This document shows, in pieces, positions 36,248 through 45,540 of a stretch of 64,000 nucleotides of DNA (its first letter is position 1; each line of letters starts with the position of its first letter). Under the pieces are notes generated by a model, which saw nothing but the letters and a program-made list of their open reading frames with translations, searched no databases and was not told the origin of the DNA. The DNA is from PUPG01 sp031323845 (GTDB lineage Bacteria > Bacteroidota > Bacteroidia > Bacteroidales > UBA7960): NCBI GenBank assembly GCA_031323845.1, contig JAVIYP010000008.1:1-64000 (forward strand), read 5' to 3'. The translations under genes were made by a program, and so were the position numbers.

Positions 36248-36394
36248 GCGTGTGTTCCGGGGAGCAGCCCTGTGAAATCAGGCGGCTTACAGTACCTTCC
36301 ACTATTTGTTTTCGCCCGTTTGCCATAATTTGCGGTATCTTACGCCGGAGATTATGAGAATGCAAGCTTAAAAATCATATTTTTGGGTTAAAAA

Positions 36395-37936
36395 ATGCTG
36401 ATTAAGACATACGGGAGTGCTGTTCAGGGGGTGCAGGCCACCACCGTAACGGTTGAAGTATCTGTGGGGCAGGGTATTAATTTTTTTATGGTGGGTTTGC
36501 CCGACAGTGCTGTTCGCGAGAGCCACCAGCGCATAGATGCTGCGCTCAAGCACAACGGCTACCGGATACCGGGCAAGCGTATCGTTGTAAACATGGCTCC
36601 GGCCAACATTCGTAAAGAAGGCTCGGCCTACGACCTTACCATTGCCATGGGAATATTGGCGGCCACCGGGCAGATCAGTGCCGACAGGGTGGGAAACTAT
36701 ATGATCATGGGGGAGGTTTCTCTCGATGGTGGTTTGCAGGCGATCAGGGGTGCTTTGCCGATTGCGATTAATGCCCGGGAAGAGGGTTATGAAGGGTTTA
36801 TCCTGCCTGAAGCCAATGCACGCGAGGCTGCTGTGGTGAATAAGCTGAAGGTTTTTGGGGTCAGGAATATCCGCCAGGTTATCGGCTTTTTTAACGGTGA
36901 TGTACAACTGGAACCCGTTCAGGTAGATACACGCACTGAGTTTTTCAGCCGTTCGGAAGCCTACGGCCTGGATTTTTCCGACGTTAAAGGCCAGGAAAAC
37001 ATTAAGCGTGCCCTGGAAGTGGCTGCCAGCGGAAGCCACAACCTGCTGCTTATCGGTCCGCCGGGCTCAGGCAAAACCATGCTGGCCAAACGATTGCCGG
37101 GCATACTGCCTCCGCTGACCCTGCAGGAGGCGCTGGAAACAACCAAGATACACAGCGTTGCCGGAAAGCTTGGGAAAGACACCTCCCTGATTGCTGTGAG
37201 GCCATTCAGAAATCCCCATCACACCGTCAGTGATATCGCACTTGTGGGGGGTGGGTCGTATCCGAAGCCGGGAGAAATATCGCTGGCGCACAACGGTGTG
37301 TTGTTTCTTGATGAACTGCCGGAGTTCAAACGCAGCGTTCTTGAAGTGCTCAGACAACCACTCGAGGACAGGATCATGACGGTCAGCCGTGCACGCTTTT
37401 CAGTCGAATACCCGGCCGGCTTCATGCTGATCGCCTCAATGAACCCCTGCCCATGCGGATTCTACAACCATCCGGAAAGAAACTGTGTGTGTGGTTCAAC
37501 GCTGGTGCAAAAATACCTGAACCGGATATCAGGCCCGTTGCTCGACAGGATCGACATACATATTGAAGTCACACCCGTACCTTTTGAGCAGCTTAACCTT
37601 GCCCGGTCTTCCGAAAAAAGTGCTGAAATCAGGCAACGTGTGGTGAAAGCCCGTGAAATTCAGTCACACCGATACCGCGACAGAACAGGCATCCATTCCA
37701 ATGCGCAAATGGCCCCCCGTGATATGCGCACGTATTGCCAGACACCAAAGGCAGGCAGCCTGCTTCTGAAAACAGCTATGGAAAAACTTGAGCTGTCTGC
37801 GCGGGCTTATGACAGGATTCTCAAAGTTTCACGCACCATTGCCGACCTTGAAGGCAGTGAAGATATTAAAAATGAGCATATTGCAGAAGCTATACATTAC
37901 CGCAGCCTCGACAGGGGAAATTGGGGACTTCAATAG
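36395..37936 (+). CDS. YifB/ComM-type Mg-chelatase-like AAA+ ATPase
   Basis: A 513-residue protein. The N-terminal domain has VEVSVGQGINFFMVGLPDSAVRES, a Lon-like fold typical of ComM/YifB; the AAA+ core has Walker A GPPGSGKTMLAKR, sensor region ILFLDELPEFKR-like VLFLDELPEFKR, and a zinc-like CPCGFYNHPERNCVC insert. ComM is a hexameric helicase that aids branch migration in natural transformation; that role here is inference. The gene is framed by two inverted copies of a composite repeat (35916-36247 and 38054-38425). Confidence 0.92.
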   Translation: MLIKTYGSAVQGVQATTVTVEVSVGQGINFFMVGLPDSAVRESHQRIDAALKHNGYRIPGKRIVVNMAPANIRKEGSAYDLTIAMGILAATGQISADRVGNYMIMGEVSLDGGLQAIRGALPIAINAREEGYEGFILPEANAREAAVVNKLKVFGVRNIRQVIGFFNGDVQLEPVQVDTRTEFFSRSEAYGLDFSDVKGQENIKRALEVAASGSHNLLLIGPPGSGKTMLAKRLPGILPPLTLQEALETTKIHSVAGKLGKDTSLIAVRPFRNPHHTVSDIALVGGGSYPKPGEISLAHNGVLFLDELPEFKRSVLEVLRQPLEDRIMTVSRARFSVEYPAGFMLIASMNPCPCGFYNHPERNCVCGSTLVQKYLNRISGPLLDRIDIHIEVTPVPFEQLNLARSSEKSAEIRQRVVKAREIQSHRYRDRTGIHSNAQMAPRDMRTYCQTPKAGSLLLKTAMEKLELSARAYDRILKVSRTIADLEGSEDIKNEHIAEAIHYRSLDRGNWGLQ

Positions 37937-38053
37937 AAAAATTAGTATTTTTGTTTCGCAGCTCTGAAAGAATTCTTGTGTGTGTGAAGCGACACTCCGC
38001 CCTGGGCTAAAAGTGAATGATGCGGTCAGGTATTTTTATTCATCCTGATAATA

Positions 38054-38425
38054 TATGAAACGCCCATGTCGAAGATCCCGGTCATTCGGGAACAGAATTT
38101 TTGGCGCACAGGAGAATGATTATAAAAGCTCGAAGCTGGAAGCTGGAAGCTGGAAGCTCGAAGGAAGAAAGAGAGGTCGGAAGCTTGTTTCGAACGCAGT
38201 GAGAAATCTGCAAGGAAGTCGGAAATCTGAATTCTGACATCTGAATTCTGACATCTGACATCTGAATTCTTTAATCAACTTTGTATTAGTTTGAAGACAG
38301 GATTGAAAAAAAGACACACTTAATTAAACACTCCCTCATTAACAATTAAACGAATCAACGATTAAACGATTAAACGATTAAACGATTAAACGATTAAACA
38401 ATAGCCTTACATCTTCACATCTGAA
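38054..38425 (+). repeat. composite repeat, right copy
   Basis: Same modules as 35916-36247 in opposite orientation, with extra AAGCTGG heptads after the first module (38132-38160) and the 23-base core at 38188-38210, then ATCTGAATTCTGAC units, the unique spacer TTTAATCAACTTTGTATTAG to TAAACACTCCCTC, TTAAACGA octads (38343-38398) and ACATCT units. It opens with ATGAAACGCCCATG, starting a 60-codon ORF to 38237. The tail at 38450-38480 (GCATCTTAAACATAAGCGCAAAATACAGAC in pieces) resembles the tail near 23208-23238. It fills most of the 580-base gap before the next gene. Confidence 0.85.
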
Positions 38426-38516
38426 ATTTGCACATCTGCACATCGGTTCAGCATCTTAAACATAAGCGCAAAATACAGACAACCAACTATATATACAAAT
38501 ATAAACAAATGAAACC

Positions 38517-39716
38517 ATGAGCAAAGTATTGATTATCGGTGCCGGCGGTGTGGGCAATGTGGTAGCCCGCAAATGTGCACGCATCCCGGAAGTGTTTTCG
38601 GACATCATGTTGGCCAGCCGTACGCTGGAAAAGTGTGAACAGATCGCCCGCGACATTGGCGGTGACAGGGTAAAAACAGCAAAGGTTGACGCTGATAATG
38701 TTCCTGAACTGGTAAGCCTCATCAACAAGTTTAAGCCCGACCTGGTTATCAATGTTGCCCTTCCGTACCAGGACCTGACCATTATGGATGCCTGTCTTGA
38801 AACCAGGACGCACTACCTCGACACGGCCAACTATGAGCCGCGCGACCTGGCCAAGTTTGAATACAGCTGGCAGTGGGCTTATCACGATCGTTTTAAGGAG
38901 GCCGGCATTCTGGCCATCCTCGGTTGCGGCTTTGACCCCGGTGTTACCGGTGTATTTACCGCCTATGCGGCAAAACACTGGTTTGATGAAATTCATTACC
39001 TGGATATCGTCGACTGCAACGCCGGAGATCATGGTAAAGCCTTTGCCACCAATTTCAACCCGGAAATCAACATTCGCGAGATCACTCAGAACGGAAGATA
39101 CTGGGAACAGGGCAAATGGGTGGAGACCAAACCGCTCGAAATCCATAAACCCATTGCATACCCTGAAATAGGCTTACGTGAATCCTACCTGCTGTACCAC
39201 GAGGAACTGGAATCACTGGTGAAAAACTTCCCCACACTTAAACGTGCACGTTTCTGGATGACCTTTGGCCAGCAGTACATTACCTTCCTGAATGTGCTCC
39301 AGGAAGTAGGCATGACCAGCATCAAACCCATCAACTTCAAGGGCGTTGACATCGTTCCGCTTGAATTCCTGAAAGCCGTTCTGCCTGAACCTTCTTCCCT
39401 GGGAGAAGGCTACAAGGGACAAACCTCCATCGGTTGCCAGATACGGGGAATAAAAGACGGCAGAGAGCGCACCTATTATGTGTGGAACAACTGCGATCAC
39501 GCCGAAGCTTACCGGGATGTAAAAGCCCAGGCCGTTAGCTTTACCACGGGCGTCCCTGCTATGATTGGTGCCATGATGGCACTTACCGGGGCCTGGACAG
39601 GAAAGGGTGTGTTCAATGTGGAAGAATTTGATCCTGATCCTTTCATGGAAAAGCTGCCTGTATATGGGTTGCCCTGGCATGAAAGAGTGGATGAACCCCT
39701 CCCGGTTGAACAATAA
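38517..39716 (+). CDS. carboxynorspermidine/carboxyspermidine dehydrogenase
   Basis: A 399-residue saccharopine-dehydrogenase-family enzyme. It starts MSKVLIIGAGGVGNVVARKC, the NAD(P)-binding motif, and carries ILGCGFDPGVTGVFTAYA and GQTSIGCQIRGIKDG, which match carboxyspermidine dehydrogenases. The enzyme condenses aspartate semialdehyde with a diamine and reduces it. The next gene is the matching decarboxylase nspC, 36 bases on, so the two make norspermidine or spermidine by the route that does not use decarboxylated SAM. Confidence 0.9.
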   Translation: MSKVLIIGAGGVGNVVARKCARIPEVFSDIMLASRTLEKCEQIARDIGGDRVKTAKVDADNVPELVSLINKFKPDLVINVALPYQDLTIMDACLETRTHYLDTANYEPRDLAKFEYSWQWAYHDRFKEAGILAILGCGFDPGVTGVFTAYAAKHWFDEIHYLDIVDCNAGDHGKAFATNFNPEINIREITQNGRYWEQGKWVETKPLEIHKPIAYPEIGLRESYLLYHEELESLVKNFPTLKRARFWMTFGQQYITFLNVLQEVGMTSIKPINFKGVDIVPLEFLKAVLPEPSSLGEGYKGQTSIGCQIRGIKDGRERTYYVWNNCDHAEAYRDVKAQAVSFTTGVPAMIGAMMALTGAWTGKGVFNVEEFDPDPFMEKLPVYGLPWHERVDEPLPVEQ

Positions 39717-39752
39717 TCAGCCTTTACGTCGTTCGTTGAACAAATACATCAC

Positions 39753-40904
39753 ATGCTGAAAAACCTTGACCAGATTCCGTCGCCCTGCTTTGTGCTTGAC
39801 GAGGAATTGCTCGAAATCAACCTTCAGATCCTGGATCTTGTGCAGCAGGAAGCAGGTGTGGACATCATTTGCGCGCTGAAAGGCTATGCGTTCTGGGACA
39901 GTTTTCCCCTGATCGGGCAATACCTGGCAGGCGGGGCTGCCAGCTCCCTGAATGAAGCCCGCCTTATCTATGAGGAAATGGGCACAAGGGCACATACCTA
40001 TGCCCCTGTTTTCTATGAAGAAGAGATAGACCAGCTGCTGGAGTACAGCAGCCATATCACCTTTAACTCCCTGGCCCAGTATCAAAGATTCATCAGCAGG
40101 ATACAGGCTTCCGGTAAAAAGGTAACGGCAGGTCTGCGCATCAATCCCGAATACTCCGAAGTGGAAACCGATCTCTACAATCCTGCCACGCCCGGTTCGC
40201 GGCTCGGGATCAGACGGGACCAGCTGGGAGATAAGGTTCCCGAAGGCATTGACGGGTTGCATTTTCATGTGCTTTGCGAGAACGACAGCTTTGTGCTGGA
40301 ACGAACCCTGCAAAAGGTCGAAGAGGCTTTTGAACCCTTGATCAGGCAGGTAAGATGGTTCAATATGGGCGGAGGACACCATATTACCAGGAAGGATTAT
40401 GACGTGAAGCACCTGGTTGCTCTTTTGAAATCGTTCAGAAAACGCTATCCTAACCTTGAAAAAGTCATACTGGAGCCCGGAGAAGCCATAGGCTGGCAGA
40501 CTGGGTACCTGGTATCCACGGTACAAGACATCATTGAGCATCACAACATGTACATTGCCATGCTGGATGTCAGTTTTTCCGCACATATGCCCGACTGTCT
40601 TGAAATGCCTTACAAGCCCTGTATACTGGGTGCACAAGATGCCCTCCCCGGAAAACCGGTGTATCGTATGGGTGGCGGCACCTGCCTGGCCGGCGACTAT
40701 ATGGGTATGGGTGATTACAGTTTCGAAAAAGAGTTAAAACCCGGCGATAAAGTCATCTTTGATGACATGATACATTACACCATGGTTAAAACTACCTTTT
40801 TCAACGGGGTAAAACATCCTTCGATCGGGGTGATACGTAAAGACGGCCGTTTTGAACTGTTACGGCGATTCGGCTATGAAGACTACAAAGGCAAGCTTTC
40901 CTGA
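39753..40904 (+). CDS. nspC: carboxynorspermidine decarboxylase
   Basis: A 383-residue PLP enzyme of the alanine-racemase-fold decarboxylase family that removes CO2 from carboxynorspermidine or carboxyspermidine. The PLP lysine lies in ICALKGYAFWDSF; HVLCENDS, MGGGHHITR, EPGEAIGW and the cross-subunit GGGTCLAGDYMG with its catalytic Cys follow. Paired with the dehydrogenase before it in an apparent operon. Confidence 0.94.
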   Translation: MLKNLDQIPSPCFVLDEELLEINLQILDLVQQEAGVDIICALKGYAFWDSFPLIGQYLAGGAASSLNEARLIYEEMGTRAHTYAPVFYEEEIDQLLEYSSHITFNSLAQYQRFISRIQASGKKVTAGLRINPEYSEVETDLYNPATPGSRLGIRRDQLGDKVPEGIDGLHFHVLCENDSFVLERTLQKVEEAFEPLIRQVRWFNMGGGHHITRKDYDVKHLVALLKSFRKRYPNLEKVILEPGEAIGWQTGYLVSTVQDIIEHHNMYIAMLDVSFSAHMPDCLEMPYKPCILGAQDALPGKPVYRMGGGTCLAGDYMGMGDYSFEKELKPGDKVIFDDMIHYTMVKTTFFNGVKHPSIGVIRKDGRFELLRRFGYEDYKGKLS

Positions 40905-40933
40905 CGCAGACCGTGTCCTGACGCTTGTTGAAA

Positions 40934-41182
40934 TTACCTGAGCTCCTTTTTAAGATCCTTCGCTTTTGTATTTTTCTTGTTACGGAAAAACTCCCACAAC
41001 CATCCGCTTACGAAACCCAGGGCGTAGATCACCAGGAAGACCAGGAATCCAAATCCTTCAAGCCTGAGCCCAAGTAAGTTAAACGTTACCTTATCCCAGT
41101 TCTGAACGATAAAGATCAGTGCAAAAATTCCAACGAGAGTTGAAACCAACCAAAACCCGATCTGACTCTTTTTCTTTTCCAT
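40934..41182 (-). CDS. LapA-like (DUF1049) inner-membrane protein
   Basis: 82 residues with two membrane-spanning segments (about 9-26 and 44-63) joined by NWDKVTFNLLGL, and a basic C-terminal tail RNKKNTKAKDLKKELR. This layout and the VQNWDKVTF motif match the LapA/YciS family, linked in E. coli to control of lipopolysaccharide assembly. It lies between convergent nspC and the same-strand gpsA, 34 bases downstream of gpsA. Confidence 0.75.
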   Translation of the reverse strand: MEKKKSQIGFWLVSTLVGIFALIFIVQNWDKVTFNLLGLRLEGFGFLVFLVIYALGFVSGWLWEFFRNKKNTKAKDLKKELR

Positions 41183-41216
41183 GCTGCGGTAATTTGCTTA
41201 TTATTAAATAAACGTT

Positions 41217-42212
41217 TCAGGACAAATTTTTTTCCAGTGCTTTAATTTCATTCGCTGGTCTTTTGTTTTCATAAAGGATATTATATACTGCTTCAAACAC
41301 AGGCATGGCCACCTTGCATCTGGTATTCAATGCCTTGATGCATTTTGCTGCATAGTATCCCTCTGCAACCATATTCATTTCCATTTGCGCGGAATAAGGA
41401 CTGTATCCCCTGGCGAGCATTTGTCCGAACCTCCGGTTACGGCTGAACTGGCTGTAGCAGGTAACCAGCAGGTCGCCCAGGTATACCGACTTTTTTATAT
41501 CCCTGTTGTTGGGGCTCACTGCTTCCAGAAAACGGCTTATCTCCTGCAATGCATTACTGATAAGCACGGCGTGAAAGTTGTCGCCATAACCCAAACCACT
41601 GCATATGCCGCTGGCAATGGCGTAGACGTTCTTCATCACAGGGGCGTATTCCGTGCCAATGATATCGTTTGAAGTGCTGGTTCTGATGAACCGGCATGCA
41701 AACAACGCTGCCACTGCGTCAGCTTTTTTAAGATCCTTCGAGCACACGGTTAGATAGGTAAGTTTTTCCTGCGCAACCTCCTCGGCATGGCTTGGCCCGC
41801 TGACCACCACAAAGTTATCATGCTGTAAACCATGTTGTTTAAAGAAATAATCGGCAATAATGTCATTGAATTCCGGCACGATGCCCTTGATGGTACTTAC
41901 AACCGTTTTGTTTTTGAGAAGGGAGGCATCCATGTTCTGCAGGCTGGAATGCAAAAATGCCGATGGGATGCAAAATACCGGGATGTCGGCTTCCGACAAG
42001 ACCAGGTTGATATCATCGGAAACACACAGGCGTTTGGTGTCAAACTTTATATAACTCAGATAGCGCGGATTGTGTTTAAATTGTTTCAAATGCGCAGCAA
42101 TCTCTTCTTCCCGAACCCACCAGTAAACCTTTACGACATTGTGCAGCAATATTTTGACAATGGCGGTTGCCCAGCTTCCGGACCCTATTACAGCCACTTT
42201 TGTTTTTTGCAT
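41217..42212 (-). CDS. gpsA: glycerol-3-phosphate dehydrogenase, NAD(P)+-dependent
   Basis: A 331-residue enzyme reducing dihydroxyacetone phosphate to glycerol 3-phosphate for lipid synthesis. AVIGSGSWATAIVKIL is the dinucleotide motif, and the catalytic lysine lies in GTEYAPVMKNVYAIASGICSG-type sequence (APVMKNVYAIA). Full length. It is followed on the same strand by the LapA-like gene and preceded, 40 bases away, by the M28 peptidase gene. Confidence 0.93.
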   Translation of the reverse strand: MQKTKVAVIGSGSWATAIVKILLHNVVKVYWWVREEEIAAHLKQFKHNPRYLSYIKFDTKRLCVSDDINLVLSEADIPVFCIPSAFLHSSLQNMDASLLKNKTVVSTIKGIVPEFNDIIADYFFKQHGLQHDNFVVVSGPSHAEEVAQEKLTYLTVCSKDLKKADAVAALFACRFIRTSTSNDIIGTEYAPVMKNVYAIASGICSGLGYGDNFHAVLISNALQEISRFLEAVSPNNRDIKKSVYLGDLLVTCYSQFSRNRRFGQMLARGYSPYSAQMEMNMVAEGYYAAKCIKALNTRCKVAMPVFEAVYNILYENKRPANEIKALEKNLS

Positions 42213-42252
42213 GTGTGGGTTTTTAAGGTTTGTGTTGCGGACTTATGCCGGT

Positions 42253-43941
42253 TCAGAATGACACTTCAAGTTCAACTTTTTCCTCATCGCGAAGCACTAC
42301 CACGGTCGCTTTTGTGTTTGGACTCAACCCTGAAAGTGCTTCCATGTATGAATGAATTTCCCTGACGGGAAGCTCGTTAATGCTGATGATGATGTCTCCG
42401 CTTACCATGCCGGCATGATAGGCCGGTCTGTCAGCTGTTACGGTCATTATGCGCAGGCCTTCGCCGTCGAAGCCGTGGTCGGGCATTACACCCAGGGTGA
42501 CGCCGTCGGTTCTGCGTTGCGTGCCGGCGGGTGAAGGAGCGCTGCTGAAGGCCAGCTTGTCTTTGTTTTCCAAAGCCTTGACCAGGTTAAGACTGAACTG
42601 AATGATTTCCAGGGTGCTCTTATAATCGATCTTATCGGGAGTGTCGCCGGGGGTGTGGTAGTCTTCATGGACTCCCGTAAAAAAGAAGATTACCGGGATA
42701 TCCTTCAGGTAGAATGAGGTATGGTCGGAGCCACCCCGCCCTCCAGGGTTTTTACGGATGTTGAAATGTTCGGGGGCAGTGCTGTCAATCAGCTCATCCC
42801 AAACCGGTGAAGTCCCTGTGCCAATAAGCGTCAGTGTGTTTTCTTCCATGCGGCCGATCATGTCGAGGTTGAACATATAGTTGATCTTCTCCATATCGTA
42901 GGCATCGCTTTCGGTAAAGTACCGGCTTCCCACCAGGCCTTTTTCTTCGGCTGAGAAGGCAATAAAGAGGTAGTTGTAGTTACCGAAAGCATCCGAGTCA
43001 GAGATGTAGCGGGCCGCTTCCAGTATACCGGCTGTACCGCTGGCATTGTCATCGGCACCGTAATGAATTTCGTTGGAACCGGGACGGCGTGATCCCTGCG
43101 CACCGTAACCCACATGGTCGTAATGTGCGCCAATAACCACCGTATACTCGGCCTGCATGTCCAGGTAACCGGCTACGTTGATGCCCGTATGGTCTTTTCT
43201 GAAAATATCGGTCTGAAGGCTTAGTGTGGAAGCAGTGTCCGACAGGAGGTGATCAAGCAGGGTTTCCTCTGCAAAAAGCAGGGGGATGTCAAATCCCCGC
43301 CTTGACATGCGCAGGTCAACAGGGGGGTCTTCACGCTCGGACTGGCTGTTCACAAAAATAATACCTGCAGCACCCTTTTCCTGAGCCAGGCGCATTTTCT
43401 GGAAGATCATCTGAAAGGTGCGGAGGTCAGGCAGCGTATCCAGTTCCGCGGGAAGGAAAAACTCCATCACAAAAAACTTTCCGTCAAGATCGTCCAGCAA
43501 CGCATAGTCATCATAACCTTCATACTGCGTTTCACCCAGACCAAAACCTACATAAACGTAAGAGGCGGTCCATTCGCCGGCAGCCGAACCGGGCAAAACA
43601 TAATAATCATCGCCGTGCCTGAAGTCATGCCCCGCAACGGACAAGTGGTTGTTTTCACCCCAGACCCATTCTCCCGGAAACGGGAACTCCTGGTAAAAAG
43701 AATCATCGAACACGGGTTCCAGTCCGACTTCCTGCATGCGCATTTTTATGTATTCAGCAGCCCTGGCTTCACCGGGAGTGCCTGCTTCTCGACCCTCCAT
43801 TTCTTCGGAAGCGAGCGTATATATGTCTTCTTTCAGCCTGGCGATTACCGCATCGTCAGAAAAGTCAAAAGCCTGCTGCGCAAAAGCAGATAGAGGATAA
43901 AGCAGGGCCGAAAATAACAGGTAGTAAACAAAACGTTTCAT
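42253..43941 (-). CDS. secreted M28 family aminopeptidase with PA and PDZ domains
   Basis: 562 residues. Signal peptide 1-21 (ends SAFAQQ). A PA-type insert covers about residues 120-250. The M28 core has all zinc ligands: H in GAHYDHVG, D in GADDNASG, E in FSAEEKGLVGS, D in FNLDMIGR and H in VHEDYHTPGD. The C-terminus from about residue 480 is a PDZ domain (AYHAGMVSGDIIISINELP). It is likely a periplasmic or outer-membrane exopeptidase trimming peptides; the substrate is not shown. Confidence 0.9.
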   Translation of the reverse strand: MKRFVYYLLFSALLYPLSAFAQQAFDFSDDAVIARLKEDIYTLASEEMEGREAGTPGEARAAEYIKMRMQEVGLEPVFDDSFYQEFPFPGEWVWGENNHLSVAGHDFRHGDDYYVLPGSAAGEWTASYVYVGFGLGETQYEGYDDYALLDDLDGKFFVMEFFLPAELDTLPDLRTFQMIFQKMRLAQEKGAAGIIFVNSQSEREDPPVDLRMSRRGFDIPLLFAEETLLDHLLSDTASTLSLQTDIFRKDHTGINVAGYLDMQAEYTVVIGAHYDHVGYGAQGSRRPGSNEIHYGADDNASGTAGILEAARYISDSDAFGNYNYLFIAFSAEEKGLVGSRYFTESDAYDMEKINYMFNLDMIGRMEENTLTLIGTGTSPVWDELIDSTAPEHFNIRKNPGGRGGSDHTSFYLKDIPVIFFFTGVHEDYHTPGDTPDKIDYKSTLEIIQFSLNLVKALENKDKLAFSSAPSPAGTQRRTDGVTLGVMPDHGFDGEGLRIMTVTADRPAYHAGMVSGDIIISINELPVREIHSYMEALSGLSPNTKATVVVLRDEEKVELEVSF

Positions 43942-44037
43942 AGGAACAACATCAATGAGTATACATCCGGTGTTAACCGAAGCGTAAAATTAGTCATTTT
44001 TTTGCAATGCTCTTTGCTGTGTTCCGGCACGTGTGTG

Positions 44038-44502
44038 CTACTTAAACTCCAGGGTGGTCCTGGTGGTGATTTTCTCGCAATAATGACATTTCAGACGAAT
44101 GTCTTCCTTGTCCAGTACGGCGAACTGTGCCGCCACCTGTTCAATGTTGGTGATGCAGTTCGGATTGAAGCATTTGACAATGCCTTTTATACATTCGGGC
44201 GTTTCAACAATTTGTTTATTGGCCACTTTGTACTCCCTGATTTCAATAATGGAAGCATGAGGGGCCACAAGGGCAATTTTGTTAAGCTCTTCGGGCCTGA
44301 AGAATTTATTGCTGACTTTGATAATACCCTTGGTGCCGTATTTCTTGCTCTCCAGGTTGGTGGCAAACAGCACCATGTTGTCGAAAAGATCCAGTTTCAG
44401 TATTTTGATTACCTGGAACACTGCGTTGGCGGGGATATGATCGATCACGGTTCCGTTTTCTATGGCGGAAACCTTTAATTCTTTTATGATTTTATTGCTC
44501 AT
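44038..44502 (-). CDS. pyrI: aspartate carbamoyltransferase regulatory chain
   Basis: A 154-residue regulatory subunit that binds CTP or ATP and ties together the PyrB trimers. The allosteric domain starts VSAIENGTVIDHIPA; the zinc domain has four cysteines (KCFNPNC and KCHYCEK) as in E. coli PyrI. It lies 57 bases downstream of pyrB on the same strand, as a normal pyrBI pair. Confidence 0.95.
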   Translation of the reverse strand: MSNKIIKELKVSAIENGTVIDHIPANAVFQVIKILKLDLFDNMVLFATNLESKKYGTKGIIKVSNKFFRPEELNKIALVAPHASIIEIREYKVANKQIVETPECIKGIVKCFNPNCITNIEQVAAQFAVLDKEDIRLKCHYCEKITTRTTLEFK

Positions 44503-44559
44503 GGTGAATGGATTTGTGTGTTAATAGTGCATGCCTTATTTATTTTTGAAACAACAAGC

Positions 44560-45468
44560 TTACCGCAGTCCAAGGATAGCCGCGATCAGGGCTTGCCGGA
44601 CGAACACTCCGTTCAGTGCCTGCTCAAAATAGTAGGCTTTGGGATTGGCGTCAACATTGATGTTGATCTCATTAACACGGGGCAGGGGATGCAGCACCCT
44701 GAAGTTTTCCTTGGTTTTCCTGATCATCGAGGCGTCAAGGTTATAGGCATTTTTTATGCGTTCGTACTCGAGGGGGTCGCTGAAGCGCTCGCGCTGGATG
44801 CGTGTCATGTACAGGATGTCCACCCTGCGTATAACCTCCTCCATGTCGGTATACTGGTGGTAGGTCAGTTGCTTTTCCTTGATATGCATTTTTACGGAGC
44901 TTGGCAGCTTGAGCTCGACAGGCGACACCAGGTGAAATGTGGTGTTAAAGTTACAGAGGGCGATCACCAGCGAATGTATGGTGCGTCCGTATTTAAGGTC
45001 GCCTACCATGGCAATTTCAAGATTGTCGAGACTGCCTTGCGTTTTGAGAATGCTGTAAAGATCAAGTAATGTTTGTGTGGGATGCTGGTTTGCTCCATCA
45101 CCGGCATTGATGATGGGCACCGGTGAGATTTCTGAAGCAAAGCGTGCACTGCCTTCGATGGGGTTTCGCATAACGATGAGGTCTGAATAATTGGCGATGG
45201 TCAGAATGGTGTCGCGCAGCGATTCACCTTTCTTTACGCTGGTGTTTGATGCTTCAGAAAAACCGACAATTTTACCTCCCAGCCTGTTTACTGCACTTTC
45301 GAAACTGAGCCGGGTGCGTGTGGAGGGTTCAAAAAACAAGGAAGCAACAACATGATCACGGAGGATGTTCTGTACCGGATTTCGTTCGAAGTCTTTTGCC
45401 AGCTCCAGGATGTGCAATTGCTCTTCTTTGCTGTAATCGTTGATCGAAACAAGGCTTTTGTTTTTCAT
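44560..45468 (-). CDS. pyrB: aspartate carbamoyltransferase catalytic chain
   Basis: A 302-residue enzyme joining carbamoyl phosphate and aspartate, the first step specific to pyrimidine synthesis. PSTRTRLSFESA holds the carbamoyl-phosphate site; NAGDGANQHPTQTLLDL and HPLPRVNEI hold further active-site residues. It begins 46 bases downstream of the terminator of the preceding gene, so pyrBI is a separate transcript or a read-through product. Confidence 0.96.
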   Translation of the reverse strand: MKNKSLVSINDYSKEEQLHILELAKDFERNPVQNILRDHVVASLFFEPSTRTRLSFESAVNRLGGKIVGFSEASNTSVKKGESLRDTILTIANYSDLIVMRNPIEGSARFASEISPVPIINAGDGANQHPTQTLLDLYSILKTQGSLDNLEIAMVGDLKYGRTIHSLVIALCNFNTTFHLVSPVELKLPSSVKMHIKEKQLTYHQYTDMEEVIRRVDILYMTRIQRERFSDPLEYERIKNAYNLDASMIRKTKENFRVLHPLPRVNEININVDANPKAYYFEQALNGVFVRQALIAAILGLR

Positions 45469-45513
45469 GAGGATGATGGTTTGGGTGTGTTTGGGTTTAA
45501 CGGGACTAAAAAA

Positions 45514-45534
45514 AAGGGGGCTTAATGCCCCCTT
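45514..45534 (-). terminator. intrinsic terminator after the GTPase gene
   Basis: AAGGGGGC (45514-45521) pairs with GCCCCCTT (45527-45534) around a five-base loop; on the minus strand a run of eight T follows. It lies just past the stop of the gene ending at 45541 and upstream of pyrB. Confidence 0.85.
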
Positions 45535-45540
45535 AAAAAG

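Noticed and set aside
35916..38425. Transposon with yifB as cargo between terminal inverted repeats
   Set aside because: There is no transposase, the repeats are internally modular and tandem, and no target-site duplication was seen; yifB is a normal housekeeping gene.
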